Shown: piece by piece, positions 30,696 to 40,985 of the stretch
Position numbering within the stretch: position 1 is the stretch's first letter
Layout: every line of letters begins with the position of its first letter
Source: Deltaproteobacteria bacterium
GTDB lineage: Bacteria; Lernaellota; Lernaellaia; JACKCT01
Length of the DNA stretch: 64,000 nt
Direction: 5' to 3'
NCBI GenBank assembly: GCA_027493875.1
Contig: JAOSJX010000012.1
Coordinates: 124,001 to 188,000 of the forward strand
Notes under the pieces: generated by a model
The model's input: the letters and a program-made list of their open reading frames with translations, nothing else
Database searches by the model: none
What the model was told of the DNA's origin: nothing
Position numbers and translations under genes: made by a program

Positions 30696-32269
30696 ATGAT
30701 CACGCTCAAGCTCGTGCCGATGGCCGTGCTGCTCGCCGCGGCGCTCGCGGCCGCGCGGCTGTTCGGCACACGGTCCTCCCGCACGGCGTTTGCCGCCGGC
30801 TCGGCCTTAATGGCGCTGTCGCTGACCGGCGCGTTGGCCGACGCGTGGCAGTGGACGCACGGCGGCGCCGACGAGGTGCTCGGTCCGTTCTCCCTGCTCG
30901 GTCTCTATTTGGCGCCGTTCATTCTTTTTATGGCCCTTCGGCGCGCGCCGGCCCAGCCCGAAAGCGCTGTCGCGAACGGAGCGCTCGGGTTATGGCTTCT
31001 CGTCCAGCTTCTCTTTTTCACGTCCATTCCGCGTGACTATCAGACCAACGTTTGGCTTCTCGATCTCGGTAACAGAATGATCGAAGGAACGGTCGGCTTG
31101 GAGGAAAAGGCGTTCCTCCGGGCCTTCGGCGCGCTCAATTTTCTCGTCGCTACGCATTTCATCGCGCTTACGGCGGCCGGCTCGATGCCGGTCGCTTACG
31201 GCGCCTACCGCCTCGTCAGTGCGGCGTTCGGCCGCGGGTCGTTTATCCGATTGCGGGATCTGAGCCCGCCGCGGTGGATGGCGCCCCTTGCCCTCGGCGC
31301 CGGTTTTTTGTGGCTCGTCACGGATCGCGCGGTCGATGCGCCGGCGGCCGCCGGCGCCGCTTTTCTCGTCACGCGTCTTCTGGCGGGCGCGTACGTTTTT
31401 ACGCGCTGCTCACGCTCGTACGCTGGATCTTTTGGGGCGCGTGGGGCCGGGCGCTGGCGGCGGCGGCCGTGGCGGCGGCGGTGGTATCCGGGCACCCCGG
31501 AGCGGTCCTCGCGCTGATCGGGTTCGGCGTCAACGTTTTCGGCGGCGGCGCGGCGGCGCGCGTCGTGCCGGCCGCTTTCGCCGACGGTGAGGAGCGCGCC
31601 GTGAAGCGCGTCCTTTCCTGGCCCGGCGTCATGACGGCCGCGCTGACGATGATTGTGCCCGCGGCGCTTTGGGAAGGAACGATGTCCGGCCCGCGGCAAG
31701 CCGGCGCCGCTTTTCGTGGCGTCATCGCGAATGTTCCGGAGGGCATGCGTTTCGTGGAATCGCCGAAGGCAAAGTTTTTATGGATATCTTTGAGTATCCC
31801 AACCGCGAAGGCACCGTCCCGTTGACCGGAAAAACGCCCGAGCGGGCGGAAGCTCTTTGCGCTGAACAGGGAAAGCGCCTGTGCACGGAAATGGAGTGGG
31901 AACTCGCGTGCCACGGTCCGTCCGAGGCCCCTTATCCGTTTTTTTCCGCCGGACACGGGTCGAACCGAGCGAGCCTCTACGAGCGGTGTAATTTCTGGCC
32001 CGTCGGTCTTTCCCACGCGCGTCCGATTCTGCCCAGCGGTTCTCGGCCGTGCGACAACGAACTCGGCGTGTTCGATCTGCCGGGAAACGTGTGGGGAATG
32101 GGTGAGCGCGCCGTCCGGAACGGTGATGCGGTGGGCGAAAGGCGGCAGCGCGCGCATCGGCGACGACAAAACGACGCGGTGCGATTTTTCGCTTCGCCTG
32201 CTGCCGTCGCAGACGAGCCGCATGCCGCTGGACGATTTCGGGTTTCGTTGCTGCCGCGACGCGAACTAG
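30696..32269 (+). CDS. Multi-helix membrane protein with C-terminal SUMF1/FGE-like domain, copy 2, three frameshifts
   Basis: Tandem paralog of the preceding gene. Shared landmarks: NVWLLDLGNRMIEG, ATHFIALTAAGSM, LSPPRWMAPL, a later helix pair, and the SUMF1-like part EQGKRLCTEMEWELACHG, LYERCNFWPVG, GVFDLPGNVWEWV (after correcting a G-run near 32093), ARIGDDKTTRCDF and the end FGFRCC. Breaks at the T run 31396-31400, near 31740 and near 32093. About 520 residues. Both copies keep two Cys in the GKRLCTE/ACxG region and a terminal FR...C, so a redox or metal role is possible. Starts 3 bases after copy 1. Confidence 0.75.
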
Positions 32270-32270
32270 A

Positions 32271-33473
32271 TCAAAGGCGCGCGAGCGCCTGACGAAGATC
32301 CTCGATCAAATCGTCCGCGTCCTCGAGACCCACGGATAAACGGATCATTCCCGGACCGATGTGCGCTGCGGCGAGCTGCTCTTCCGAATACGTCGAATGC
32401 GTCATGCTGGCCGGGTGCTCGATCAGCGTGTCCACGTCGCCCAGGCTGACCGCCAGCGTGCAGAGGCGGACGTTGTTGCAAAGCACGCGGCCGGCGTCGC
32501 GCCCGCCTTCCACGTCGAACGCGAGCATGCCGCCGAAATCCCGCATCTGACGTTTCGCCAAATCGTGTTGAGGATGATTCTTCAGCCCCGGATACGCGAC
32601 GCGTTCCACGCGCGGATGGTAGTTGAGATATTGCGCCACGGCCGTCGCGTTTTCGCAGTGGCGGTCGATACGGACGGGCAGCGTCTTCAGCCCGCGCAAG
32701 AGCAGCCACGCGTTGAACGGGCTGATCGCCGCGCCGAGATCGCGCAGATACTCGCCGCGCAGACGGTCGATGAACTCTCCCGAGCCGCAGACGAGGCCGG
32801 CCACCGTGTCCCCGTGACCGCCGATATACTTCGTCGCCGAATGCACGATGATCTCCGCGCCCATGTCCACGGGGTTCTGCAAATACGGCGTCGCGAACGT
32901 ATTATCGACGACGAGGGGAACGCCGTTTGTCTTGGCCAGGCCGGCCAGCGCTTCGAGGTCGACGATTTCCATCGTCGGATTGGCGGGAGATTCCGTGAAA
33001 ATGAGGCGCGTCCGGCCGTCGCACGCCGCGGCGATCGCGTCGAGATTCGTCCCGGACACGAATCGCGTTTCCAGCCCGAGGCGCGGGACCATCTCGTCGA
33101 GGAGTTTGTGCGTGCCGCCGTAGAGGCAGTGCGTGGCGACGAGATTGTCGCCCGGGCGGCACAGCGCAAGAATCACCGAGGAAATCGCCGCCATGCCGGA
33201 CGCAAAGGCGATCGCCTGATCCGTGCCTTCAAGATAGGCGAGCTCCTTTTCCAGCGCCATCACCGTCGGATTGCCGATCCGCGTATAGACGTATCCCTGT
33301 TGCGAGCCGTCAAAAATGGCCGCGCCTTCCTCGGCGCTTGCGAACGCGAACGTGCTTGACATATAGATCGGCGTGGACACGCTGCGGATCGGAAAATCTT
33401 CGTCGTGTTTCCCGAGATGTTTTCGGCCGTGAACGCAGGCCGTCGCGAATCCGGGTTTCGATTTGGTTCCCAT
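32271..33473 (-). CDS. Trans-sulfuration family PLP enzyme (cystathionine gamma-lyase/synthase or methionine gamma-lyase type)
   Basis: Cys/Met metabolism PLP-dependent enzyme. Seen: ATACVHGRKH, STPIYMSSTFAF, YTRIGNPTVMALEKELAYLE, ASGMAAISSVILALCRPGD, YGGTHKLLDEMVPRLG, FTESPANPTMEIVDLEALA, PLVVDNTFATPYLQNP, the PLP lysine in VHSATKYIGGHGD, and MTHSTYSEEQ near the end. 400 residues, intact. The Cys typical of true methionine gamma-lyases in the YGCT segment is Gly here, which points to cystathionine gamma-lyase/synthase or O-acetylhomoserine sulfhydrylase. Next gene upstream on the same strand is the MetK-like gene, 14 bases away, so both handle methionine-related sulfur. Confidence 0.9.
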   Translation of the reverse strand: MGTKSKPGFATACVHGRKHLGKHDEDFPIRSVSTPIYMSSTFAFASAEEGAAIFDGSQQGYVYTRIGNPTVMALEKELAYLEGTDQAIAFASGMAAISSVILALCRPGDNLVATHCLYGGTHKLLDEMVPRLGLETRFVSGTNLDAIAAACDGRTRLIFTESPANPTMEIVDLEALAGLAKTNGVPLVVDNTFATPYLQNPVDMGAEIIVHSATKYIGGHGDTVAGLVCGSGEFIDRLRGEYLRDLGAAISPFNAWLLLRGLKTLPVRIDRHCENATAVAQYLNYHPRVERVAYPGLKNHPQHDLAKRQMRDFGGMLAFDVEGGRDAGRVLCNNVRLCTLAVSLGDVDTLIEHPASMTHSTYSEEQLAAAHIGPGMIRLSVGLEDADDLIEDLRQALARL

Positions 33474-33487
33474 GCGTCGTCCTCCGC

Positions 33488-34654
33488 TCAGCCCAGCGCG
33501 GAACGCAGCGCGTCCACGAGATCGAGGCGTTCCCAGGGCAAATCCAATTCCGGACGGCCGTACGTCCCGCCGCACGCCGTCGGCGCGTAGCGCACCTTCC
33601 GCAGTTGCAGGTGCTCCACCATGCCCGGCGTGGAGAGATCCACGAGTTGCGCGAGCGCCTGCGCGATGGCCGGCTCGTCCACGGACGACGTGCCGAACGT
33701 ATCGACCTGCACGGAGAGGGGATCGCGCCGCCCTAACAAATAAACGAGGCGGATCTCGGCGCGCCGCGCGATGCCCGCGGCGACGAGGTTTTTCGCGAGA
33801 TAGCGCGCCATGCAGACGCTCGCGCGGTCCGTTTTCGTCGGGTCTTTGCCGACGGGCGACGAGCCGCCGAACGCGCACGCCGTGCCGTACGCGTCGCTGA
33901 CGCCTTTGCGTCCGGACAGGCCGATGTCCGCGGCGGGGCCGCCGACGGTGAACGGCCCGGCGGGGTTGGCCAGAACCTCCGCCCCGGACGTGAGCTGTTC
34001 CGGAAAGTCGCCGAGGATCGGATCGAGGACGAGCTCGCGTAAGGCGCGGCGGACGTCTTCCAGCGCGGCGTCGGAACGATGGTGCGCGGAGAGCACCGCG
34101 CTGCGCAGGCGCGTCGGCACACCCTCGTCGTATTGCACCACGATCTGACTGGTGCCGTCCGCGTAAAGATGAGGCAGCTTGCCGTCGAGACGCAGCCGGT
34201 CGAGCGCCGCCGTCAGCCGGTGCGCCAGCCATTGCGGCAGCGGCATGAAGTCGAGGTCGACGCCGACCGCGCGGCCCTCGTCCGTGGCGTAGCCGACGCC
34301 CATGCCCTGATTGCCGGCGCCTTTGTTGTCCACGACGACGTGAATCTCCGGGCTTTGCTCGCCGATCATCGTGAGAATGGCGATGCTCGTCGCCTCGAAG
34401 TTCGTCGCGCACGTGTTGTAGCCGATGCCGTCGACGACGTCGCGCACGAGACCCTGGATATTCAGATAGGCTTTCGTGGTCAGTTGCCCGGCCACGAGGA
34501 GCAGACCCGGCGCGGCCATGGCGTCCAGATCGACGCGGGCGAACCGGTCGTCCTCCAGAACCCGGTCCAGAATGGTCTCGACGATCAGATCGCACAACTT
34601 GTCCGGTTGCCCGCACGTGGCGGACTCGGCGACAAACAGCTTTTTGGAATTCAT
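33488..34654 (-). CDS. metK: Divergent S-adenosylmethionine synthetase (MetK-like)
   Basis: MetK fold: AESATCGQPDKLCDLIVETI, NFEATSIAILTMIGEQSPEI, GAGNQGMGVGYATDEG, VGGPAADIGLSGRKGVSDAY, PVGKDPTKTDRASVCMARYL, and VDTFGTSSVDEPAI. 388 residues, intact frame. Compared with the Escherichia coli enzyme as I recall it, the catalytic His of GHPDK is Gln, the Asp of GAGDQG is Asn, and the Lys before SQV is Thr, while the Lys residues of GRK and GKDP are kept. It is therefore MetK-like with several altered active-site residues. Start 34654 has AAGGG upstream. No SAM riboswitch is visible in the 152 bases upstream. Confidence 0.85.
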   Translation of the reverse strand: MNSKKLFVAESATCGQPDKLCDLIVETILDRVLEDDRFARVDLDAMAAPGLLLVAGQLTTKAYLNIQGLVRDVVDGIGYNTCATNFEATSIAILTMIGEQSPEIHVVVDNKGAGNQGMGVGYATDEGRAVGVDLDFMPLPQWLAHRLTAALDRLRLDGKLPHLYADGTSQIVVQYDEGVPTRLRSAVLSAHHRSDAALEDVRRALRELVLDPILGDFPEQLTSGAEVLANPAGPFTVGGPAADIGLSGRKGVSDAYGTACAFGGSSPVGKDPTKTDRASVCMARYLAKNLVAAGIARRAEIRLVYLLGRRDPLSVQVDTFGTSSVDEPAIAQALAQLVDLSTPGMVEHLQLRKVRYAPTACGGTYGRPELDLPWERLDLVDALRSALG

Positions 34655-34806
34655 GACAAAGCCCTTCACATCACGCATCACAACCCGGCCCCATCGTAGC
34701 CCCCTTGCCCGGCGCGTTTCAAATCATGCCGCCGCGCGAACCCGGCTGCGTGCGCCGCTGTTTTATGCTAAGGTCCGCGGACGCGTTTTTGAGGGGATCG
34801 ACATTC

Positions 34807-36505
34807 ATGAGGCTCGTGGTTTTGCCGGCGGCGCTGGCCGTGCTTGTTTTTTTCGCAGTCGGCTGCGGGTGCGGCGATGCGGATTCGGCCGGCGATGACG
34901 ACGCCGACGACGATTCCGCTCTGTCCGACGATGATCGGGACGATGATGCGGCCGATGACGACGCCGCCTCGGACGACGACGTGGCGGACGACGATGACGA
35001 TCTTGACGACGATGTCGATGACGACACGGACGATGATGTCGACGATGACGGCGATGACGATACGGCAACGGACGACGACGCCGACGACGACGCCGATGAT
35101 GACGACCCGAATCCGCTGATTCTGCCGCCCCCTCCGGATGACGGCCGTCTTTACGGCGCGGCGGCGAAACGCGTCATCACGCCGAACGAGGCGAATCACC
35201 CGGAAACGATCTATATGGGCGGAACGTCGCAAAATCGCATCGCGACCGGCGTCCACGACGATCTGCTGGCGTCGGTGCTGGTGCTGGCGAACGCGCACGA
35301 ACACGTCGTCATCGCCAGCCTCGATCTGATCGGTTTTCCGCGGCCGGCCGTGCGTAAAATCCGCGAGCGGCTCGCGTGGCACGGTCTATCGCCGGACGCC
35401 GTGTTCGTTTCCTCCACGCACACGCACGAAGGACCCGGACACGGTCGGCATCTGGGGCGCGGACTATCTCGACGACGGCGCGTCGCCGACTTATGAGGAA
35501 TTCGTCGTCAACACGGTGGTCGGCGCCGCCGTTTCCGCGTGGCGGGACCTCGTCCCCGTGAAAATGCGGGCCGGCGAGGCCGACGTCTACGAGGAGGGCG
35601 CGAACTACACGTCGCTGATCCGCGATTCGCGGCGGCCCGACGTCGTCAAGCCGACGGTAAGCGCCGCGCGGTTTTCGGATGACGGCGGCGCGACGGTGGC
35701 CACGCTCGTGAATTGGCACAGCCATCCCGAGGTGACGATCTCGACGCACGAAATCAGCTCCGACTTTCCTCACTACCTTCGCGAGCGAATGGAGGCGCTG
35801 TACGGCGGCACGTCGGTTTACGTTTCCGGCGCGGTGGGCGGATTGCAGACGCCACTCTCCGCGGACGTACCCGCCGTCGACGAAAACGGCGATCGCGTGT
35901 TGGACGACGAAACGCCCGTCTTTCTGCGCGACCAGAGCTTCGAAAAATCGCGAAGCCTCGGGTTTGTGCTGGCCGAATACGCGCAGGCCGCCATCGACGG
36001 CGCGGATCTTGTGACGGACCTGCCCGTGAATGTCGCCGCGCGCGAATTGACCATACCGCTCCATAATCCGTTTTTATGGTTCATCGAGATCCTCGGCATT
36101 CTCGATTACGAAGACGACGTCGACGTGATCTGGGACCGCCCGTTCGAATGCGCCATCGCGTGCGCGGTGCAGAACATCGCGCTCGCCCGCGTCGGACCGC
36201 TGGCGATCGGCACGTCGCCGGGCGAGACGTTTCCGGAAACGCTGATCGGGCGCGAGGCGTCGTCCTACGATTACGGCGGCGGCTTCGGCGTTTTTAATTT
36301 CCCCGCGATGGACGGGTACGAAGAGGCGCTCGATGCCGAGGTGAAAATGCACCTGGGACTTACCGGCGACGAAGCCGGTTATATCGTCCCGCACGCCGAT
36401 TACCACGCGCCGGCCCATCCCGATTTCTACGAGGAAGGCTTCTGCCTCGGCACGACCGTCGAAACGATCTACCGCAACGGCATGCTCGATCTCATCGGCC
36501 CTTGA
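34807..36505 (+). CDS. Ceramidase-like lipoprotein with long Asp-rich tether, one frameshift
   Basis: Lipoprotein (LAVLVFFAVGC lipobox) with an approximately 85-residue segment of mostly Asp and Ala directly after the Cys, then a neutral/alkaline ceramidase-like catalytic part: GAAKRVITPNEA, the metal-site FVSSTHTHEGPG, and NWHSHPEVTI (second His pair), HEISSDFPHYLRERM, YVSGAVGG, IGTSPGETFPE, and a C terminus GYIVPHADYHAPAHP. The frame shifts near 35438. About 566 residues. Paralog of 19164-20591 but with a much longer tether. Divergent from metK across 152 bases; ATG 34807 has GAGGGG upstream. Confidence 0.8.
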
Positions 36506-36510
36506 CCGAA

Positions 36511-36549
36511 TAGGCTACCGCCCGCCATAATAGGCTACTAATAAGCTAC
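36511..36549 (+). promoter_or_regulatory. Three TARGCTAC boxes upstream of the Fic gene
   Basis: TAGGCTAC at 36511-36518 and 36531-36538 and TAAGCTAC at 36542-36549, in the 59-base gap between the ceramidase-like stop and the Fic start. The last one is framed as ATAAG-CTA-CTTAT. Repeated boxes at this place look like operator sites; the Fic protein's own C-terminal winged-helix-like region could bind them. Regulator unproven. Confidence 0.5.
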
Positions 36550-36564
36550 TTATCGGAGGAGGCG

Positions 36565-37607
36565 GTGTTTTCCCTTCGTCCCGAAAGGCTCGTCAACGCG
36601 GATATTCCGGTGGCCACGAGTTGGCTTTTGTCGGCGTGTATGGAGGCCCGGGGGCGATGGGACGCGGGAACGCGCGGAAAACCGGATGTGCTGCGCGCGT
36701 TGAAGGAACAGGCGATCGTTCAGAGCGCCGAGTCGTCAAACAGGATCGAGGGCGTCACCGTGGCCGCGGACCGGCTTGTTCCCCTGGTCATCGGCCGTTC
36801 GAAACCGCGGGACCGCGCCGAAGAGGAGATCGTCGGGTACCGGCGGGCTTTGAACTGGATATTTACGGCCAAACGGCCGGTGTCCGTCGACCCCCGTACC
36901 GTCCTTCATTTGCACCGGTTGGCCCAGGGCGGTTTTTCCGGCGATGCGGGGGCACTGGAAAAAACGAAACAACGAAATCGTCGAATTGCTCCCGAACGGC
37001 GAACGCCACGTGCGGTTCGTCCCGACGTCCGCGAAGGAAACGCCGAAAGCGGTCGAGCGTCTTTGCGGCGCGTATCGGACGATCGCCGATGAGGAACGTG
37101 TCCCGCCGTTGTTGACCATCGCGACGTTCGTCTTCGATTTTCTCTGCGTCCACCCGTTCCGCGACGGCAACGGCCGCGTGTCGCGGTTGCTCACGACGCT
37201 GCTTCTCAAGAACAAAGGTTTCGACATCGCCCGGTACGTCAGTTTGGAGCGGCTGGTTGAGGAGACGAAGGAAGATTATTACCGCATTCTCCACGAGTGT
37301 TCGGTCGGGTGGCACGAAGGCCGAAACGAGATCGTTCCTGGTGGACGTATTTTCTGTCGACGCTGCGACGCGCGTATTTGGAATTTCAGCGGAGGGTCGA
37401 GGCGGCCGAGGAACAATCGGGAAAAAGCGCTCTCGTTCGGCGGGCGATCGAAGACCGGCCCGGCGCGTTTACGCTTTCGGAGATCGCGGAAGAATGCCCG
37501 ACAGCGAGTCCACAGCTTATAAAAAAAGTATTTTCCGAGATGAAGCGGCAAGGGCCATCACGCTCACCGGCCGAGGGCGCGGCGCCCGTTGGCGGCGGGT
37601 TAAATAG
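36565..37607 (+). CDS. Fic family protein with N-terminal inhibitory helix, three frameshifts
   Basis: Fic/DOC enzymes transfer AMP or another phosphoryl group from a nucleotide to a hydroxyl on a target protein. Seen: N-terminal helix with SSNRIEG, fitting the inhibitory [S/T]xxxE[G/N] motif of class II Fic; EEEIVGYRRALNWIF; the active site HPFRDGNGRVSRLL (His, Asn, Arg complete); DYYRILHE; and a C-terminal winged-helix-like FTLSEIAEECPTASPQLIKK. Breaks near 36960, 37340 and 37530. About 347 residues. GTG 36565 follows GGAGGAGG. Convergent with the histidine kinase gene, 8 bases apart. Target unknown. Confidence 0.88.
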
Positions 37608-37615
37608 ATGCCTTC

Positions 37616-40600
37616 TTAATTCGCGTGCTGCGTATCGAGGACTTCGCGGACCACGCGGGCGAGGTCGGACGGGTTGAACGGCTTGGGAATGAAGGCGTCG
37701 GAGCCGATGGCGGCGAGTTCCGACGCGAGATCGGCGTCGGAAAATCCGGACGACGTGATGACCTTGGTCCCGGGGCGAGGGTTTTCACTTTTTGCAGCAC
37801 TTCGCGTCCGGACAGATGCGGCATGGTGAGATCCAGAATCACCAGGTCGATCGCGCGCTCGATATCTTCCTCGAACTTCGCGAGCCCTTCGCGGCCGTCC
37901 CCGGCGAGCAGCACGTTGTAGCCCATCTGTTTGAGCGTCGCCTCGCCGAGCTTGCGCAGCACGAGCTCGTCATCCACCAGAAGAATCGTTTCCGGTGCCG
38001 CCGCGGACCTCGTGCGTTTCCTCGTGGTCGCGCAAGGCGAGCAGTTCGCCTTCGTAGCGCGGGAGGTAGACTTGGAACGAGGTCCCGCGGCCGACCACGC
38101 TGTCGATGTCGATCCAGCCGTCGTGGTCCTTCACGATGGCGCGCACGGTCGACAGGCCGAGCCCCGTGCCGCGTCCTTCTTCCTTCGTCGTAAAGAAAGG
38201 CTCGAAAATTTGGCCGAGCGTCCGCTCGTCCATGCCGCTGCCGTTATCCGCCACGGTCAGCCGGACGAACCGGCCCGCGCGCCCGGCGGGCCCCGCCTCG
38301 TCTTCGGCGAGGTCCACGTTTTCGAGCTTCACGGTGATTTGCCGCGTATCGTGTTCGCCGTTCATCGCGGCCTCGATGGCGTCGCGGGCGTTGACGCACA
38401 GATTCATCACGATCTGATGCACCTGCCCGGCGTCGGCGCGGATCTGCCAGATGTCGAGCGGCGCGTGGCACTGGACGCCGATGCGGCGGTCGATGGTTTC
38501 GCGCAGCATCTTCGTCGTTTCCATCACGATCGGGACCGGGTCGATCGCCGTGATTTCGCCGTGCCCCTGGCGCGAAAAACGTGAGCAGCTTCTTGACGAG
38601 ATCGGCCGCCCGCTTCGACGCCTGCCTGGCGTTGTTGAGGTAGATCCGGCCCTCGTCGGCGACGTGCGGCGTCGCGAGTTCTTGATTGCCGATGATTCCG
38701 TCAACAGGTTGTTGAAATCGTGCGTGATGCCGCCGGCCAGCGCGCCGAGCGATTCCATCTTTTGCGCTTGCAGGAGTTGTTTACGCATCTGCTCGCGTTC
38801 CAGCGAGGCCATCGCCGCCTCGGTCACGTCGCGTACGGACGAAAACAACCGCCGCGCGCCGGTGTCGAGATCGTGCCGGCACACGCCGCGCTCGCGGAAA
38901 TACGCCAACTGGCCGTCCTGACGGACGAACCGGTATTGCACCTCGTATTCGCCGCCGTCGTCGGCGTCGGCGTTGGACAGCGCTTCCAAATAACGGCGCT
39001 GGTCCTCCGCATGAACGCGCCGCAGGAACGCGCGGCCGTCGCCCTCCAGGTCGCGCGCGTCGAATCCGGTCATCGGCTCGGCGCACGGCGTGTGAAAGGC
39101 GATCGACGCCGACGCGCCGAGGCGGCGCTCGACGATGAGGTCCCCGGTGCGCTCGGTGACGATGTCGAGGCGGTCGGCCAGCACGCGGATCTGGTCGCGG
39201 TCGCGCAGCCGGTCCGTCATGTCGCGGGCGCCGACGAGGTAGAGATCCCCTTCGCCGTTGTCGCCGGGGAGATGCGTCGCGCGGAGCTCGACCGAAAGCA
39301 CGCGGCCGTCGGGGCGCGGCAGCGACGCCGTGATCATGCCGCTGTGCGCGTCGCGGGCGTCGCGCAGCATCGCGTGCACGGACGGCTCGTCGTCCGCCGC
39401 GACGAATTCCGCCAGTTCCCGCCCGCGCAAATCCTCGTCGCGCGCGCCGGCGAGCGCGGCAAAGGCGTCGTTGGCGTAACGGATGCGCCCGCCGGGTTCC
39501 ACCGCGGCGGCGGCGGCCCTGGACCCGTCGAGCAGATGCGCTTTGAGGGCGAGCAGCGGGTCGGCGTCCGCGGAGCGCGCGGTGTCCGCGCCGATGACTT
39601 GGATGCGGAACGCCGCCCCGGCTTGGGCGTCGGGGCGCCATTCGAGCGCGAGGTGGACATACCGCCCGCCGCGTTTCCGCAGACGCATCGGCGCGCGGCA
39701 GGACACGCCGTCGCGGGCGCGGGCCATCGCCTCGCGCGCGCGGTGCGCGTCGTCCGGATGAACGAATTCCAGAATATCCTGGCCGAGAAGATCCTCGCGC
39801 GCGTTCGCGAACGCGTCGCGGGCGCCTTCGTTCAGGTCGGCGATGACGCCCTCCGCGTCGAGCAGCAGCAGCACGCCGGGAACGCCGTCCAGCAGTTCGC
39901 GGTACTTGCGGCGCTCCATTTCCAGCAGGCGCGTTTTCCGCAAGCTGGCGCTCGTATTTGTCCGCCCGTTCCGAGCGCGGCTCCGGCGCGGCCACGCCGA
40001 TGAGCGCGTCGAGGTCGAAGCCGTCGCGCGCCAGCTCCTCCGGCCCGAGCTTCGTCACGAGCATCGTCGACGGATCGGAGGTGCGGACGAGAACCGTGAC
40101 CGGTTTGGCGGGCACGGCGATCGTGGGAATGAAACGCACGGCGGTGTCGTCCGGCAGCGTCGCGTCCATGAGCACGAGATCCGGCGCGGCCGTTTCGATC
40201 ACGTCGCGCGCGGCGGACGCCGAGCCGGCCATGACGGATTGAAACCGCGCTGTTCGAGTTCGCGCGCGCTTTCCTTGCGGCGGCGCTCGTCCGCGGAAAC
40301 GACGAGCGCGCGGCGCGATCGTTTGGGCGGGCCGGTGCGCAGCAATTTTTCGACCGCGGCGCGCAGATCGCGGGGGAGTAGGGGAAGGAAAGGAACGCAT
40401 CGGCGCCGATGTCGCGGACGATCCGCTCGGCCTCGGACCCGCCGAACGCGGACGACAGGACGATGATCGGCACGTCCTTGAGCCGGGCGCGCGTCGAGGA
40501 ACGCAGTTTGCGGCAAAGCGCCCAGCCGTCGAGGGTCGGCATGTAGAGGTCCGTGACGACGAGGTCGTAGGCGTCGGAAAAGGGAGGCTTTTCGAGGGCT

Positions 40601-40725
40601 TCCCCGCCGTGCTGCGCGGCGTCCACGCCCAATCCCATCTTTGCGAGCGTGGCGCCGACCATCGCGCGCTGAACGGGGTTGTCGTTGACGACAAGGACGC
40701 GTTTTTCCGGGGACTGGGTGGTCAT
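37616..40725 (-). CDS. Hybrid histidine kinase with two N-terminal receivers, PAS repeats and a C-terminal receiver; at least six frameshifts
   Basis: About 1035 residues. Order seen: receiver 1 (RVLVVNDNPVQRAMVGATL, phospho-Asp in VVTDLYMPTLDG); receiver-like 2 (RALVVSADERRRKESAREL, VLMDATLPDDTAVRF); PAS 1 (GVPGVLLLLDAEGVIADLNE); PAS 2 (GRIRYANDAFAALAGARDED); PAS 3 (TPCAEPMTGFDARDLEG); HisKA-type dimerisation helix MESLGALAGGITHDFNNLL (phospho-His); ATPase with MNLCVNARDAIEA, DNGSGMDERTL and [17 protein letters not shown]; receiver 3 (ILLVDDELVLRKLGEATL, VILDLTMPHLSG). Breaks near 40370, 40250, 39945, 38700, 38577, 37985 and 37770. No membrane helix; cytoplasmic sensor. No output regulator gene is adjacent. 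Confidence 0.88.
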
Positions 40726-40985
40726 CTAAGGGTCAGGCCTCTCACCCGCCGTTTGAATAGACCCCGACCTCACCGGCGCCGGTGGTCCTGGCCCGTCTTG
40801 TCTGCAAATCCCGCACAATATTTGGCACATCAGGCACAAAGAATCAACCATATATTGACGTTCTCACGGAATTTTTTTCCGAGGGAGAGTAGGGGTCGTC
40901 AAATGCTTGACGATGCGGTGAGCGGAACCTCGAGCGCGGCGTGGCGTAAAGGCACGGGCCGCGCTACTCGATCAGCATACACTGA

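Noticed and set aside
34655..34806. SAM riboswitch upstream of metK
   Set aside because: No conserved riboswitch core or stems seen in the short divergent gap.
34768..35382. Minus-strand Val/Ile-rich frame opposite the Asp-rich lipoprotein
   Set aside because: It arises from GAC/GAT runs read in reverse; not a real membrane protein.
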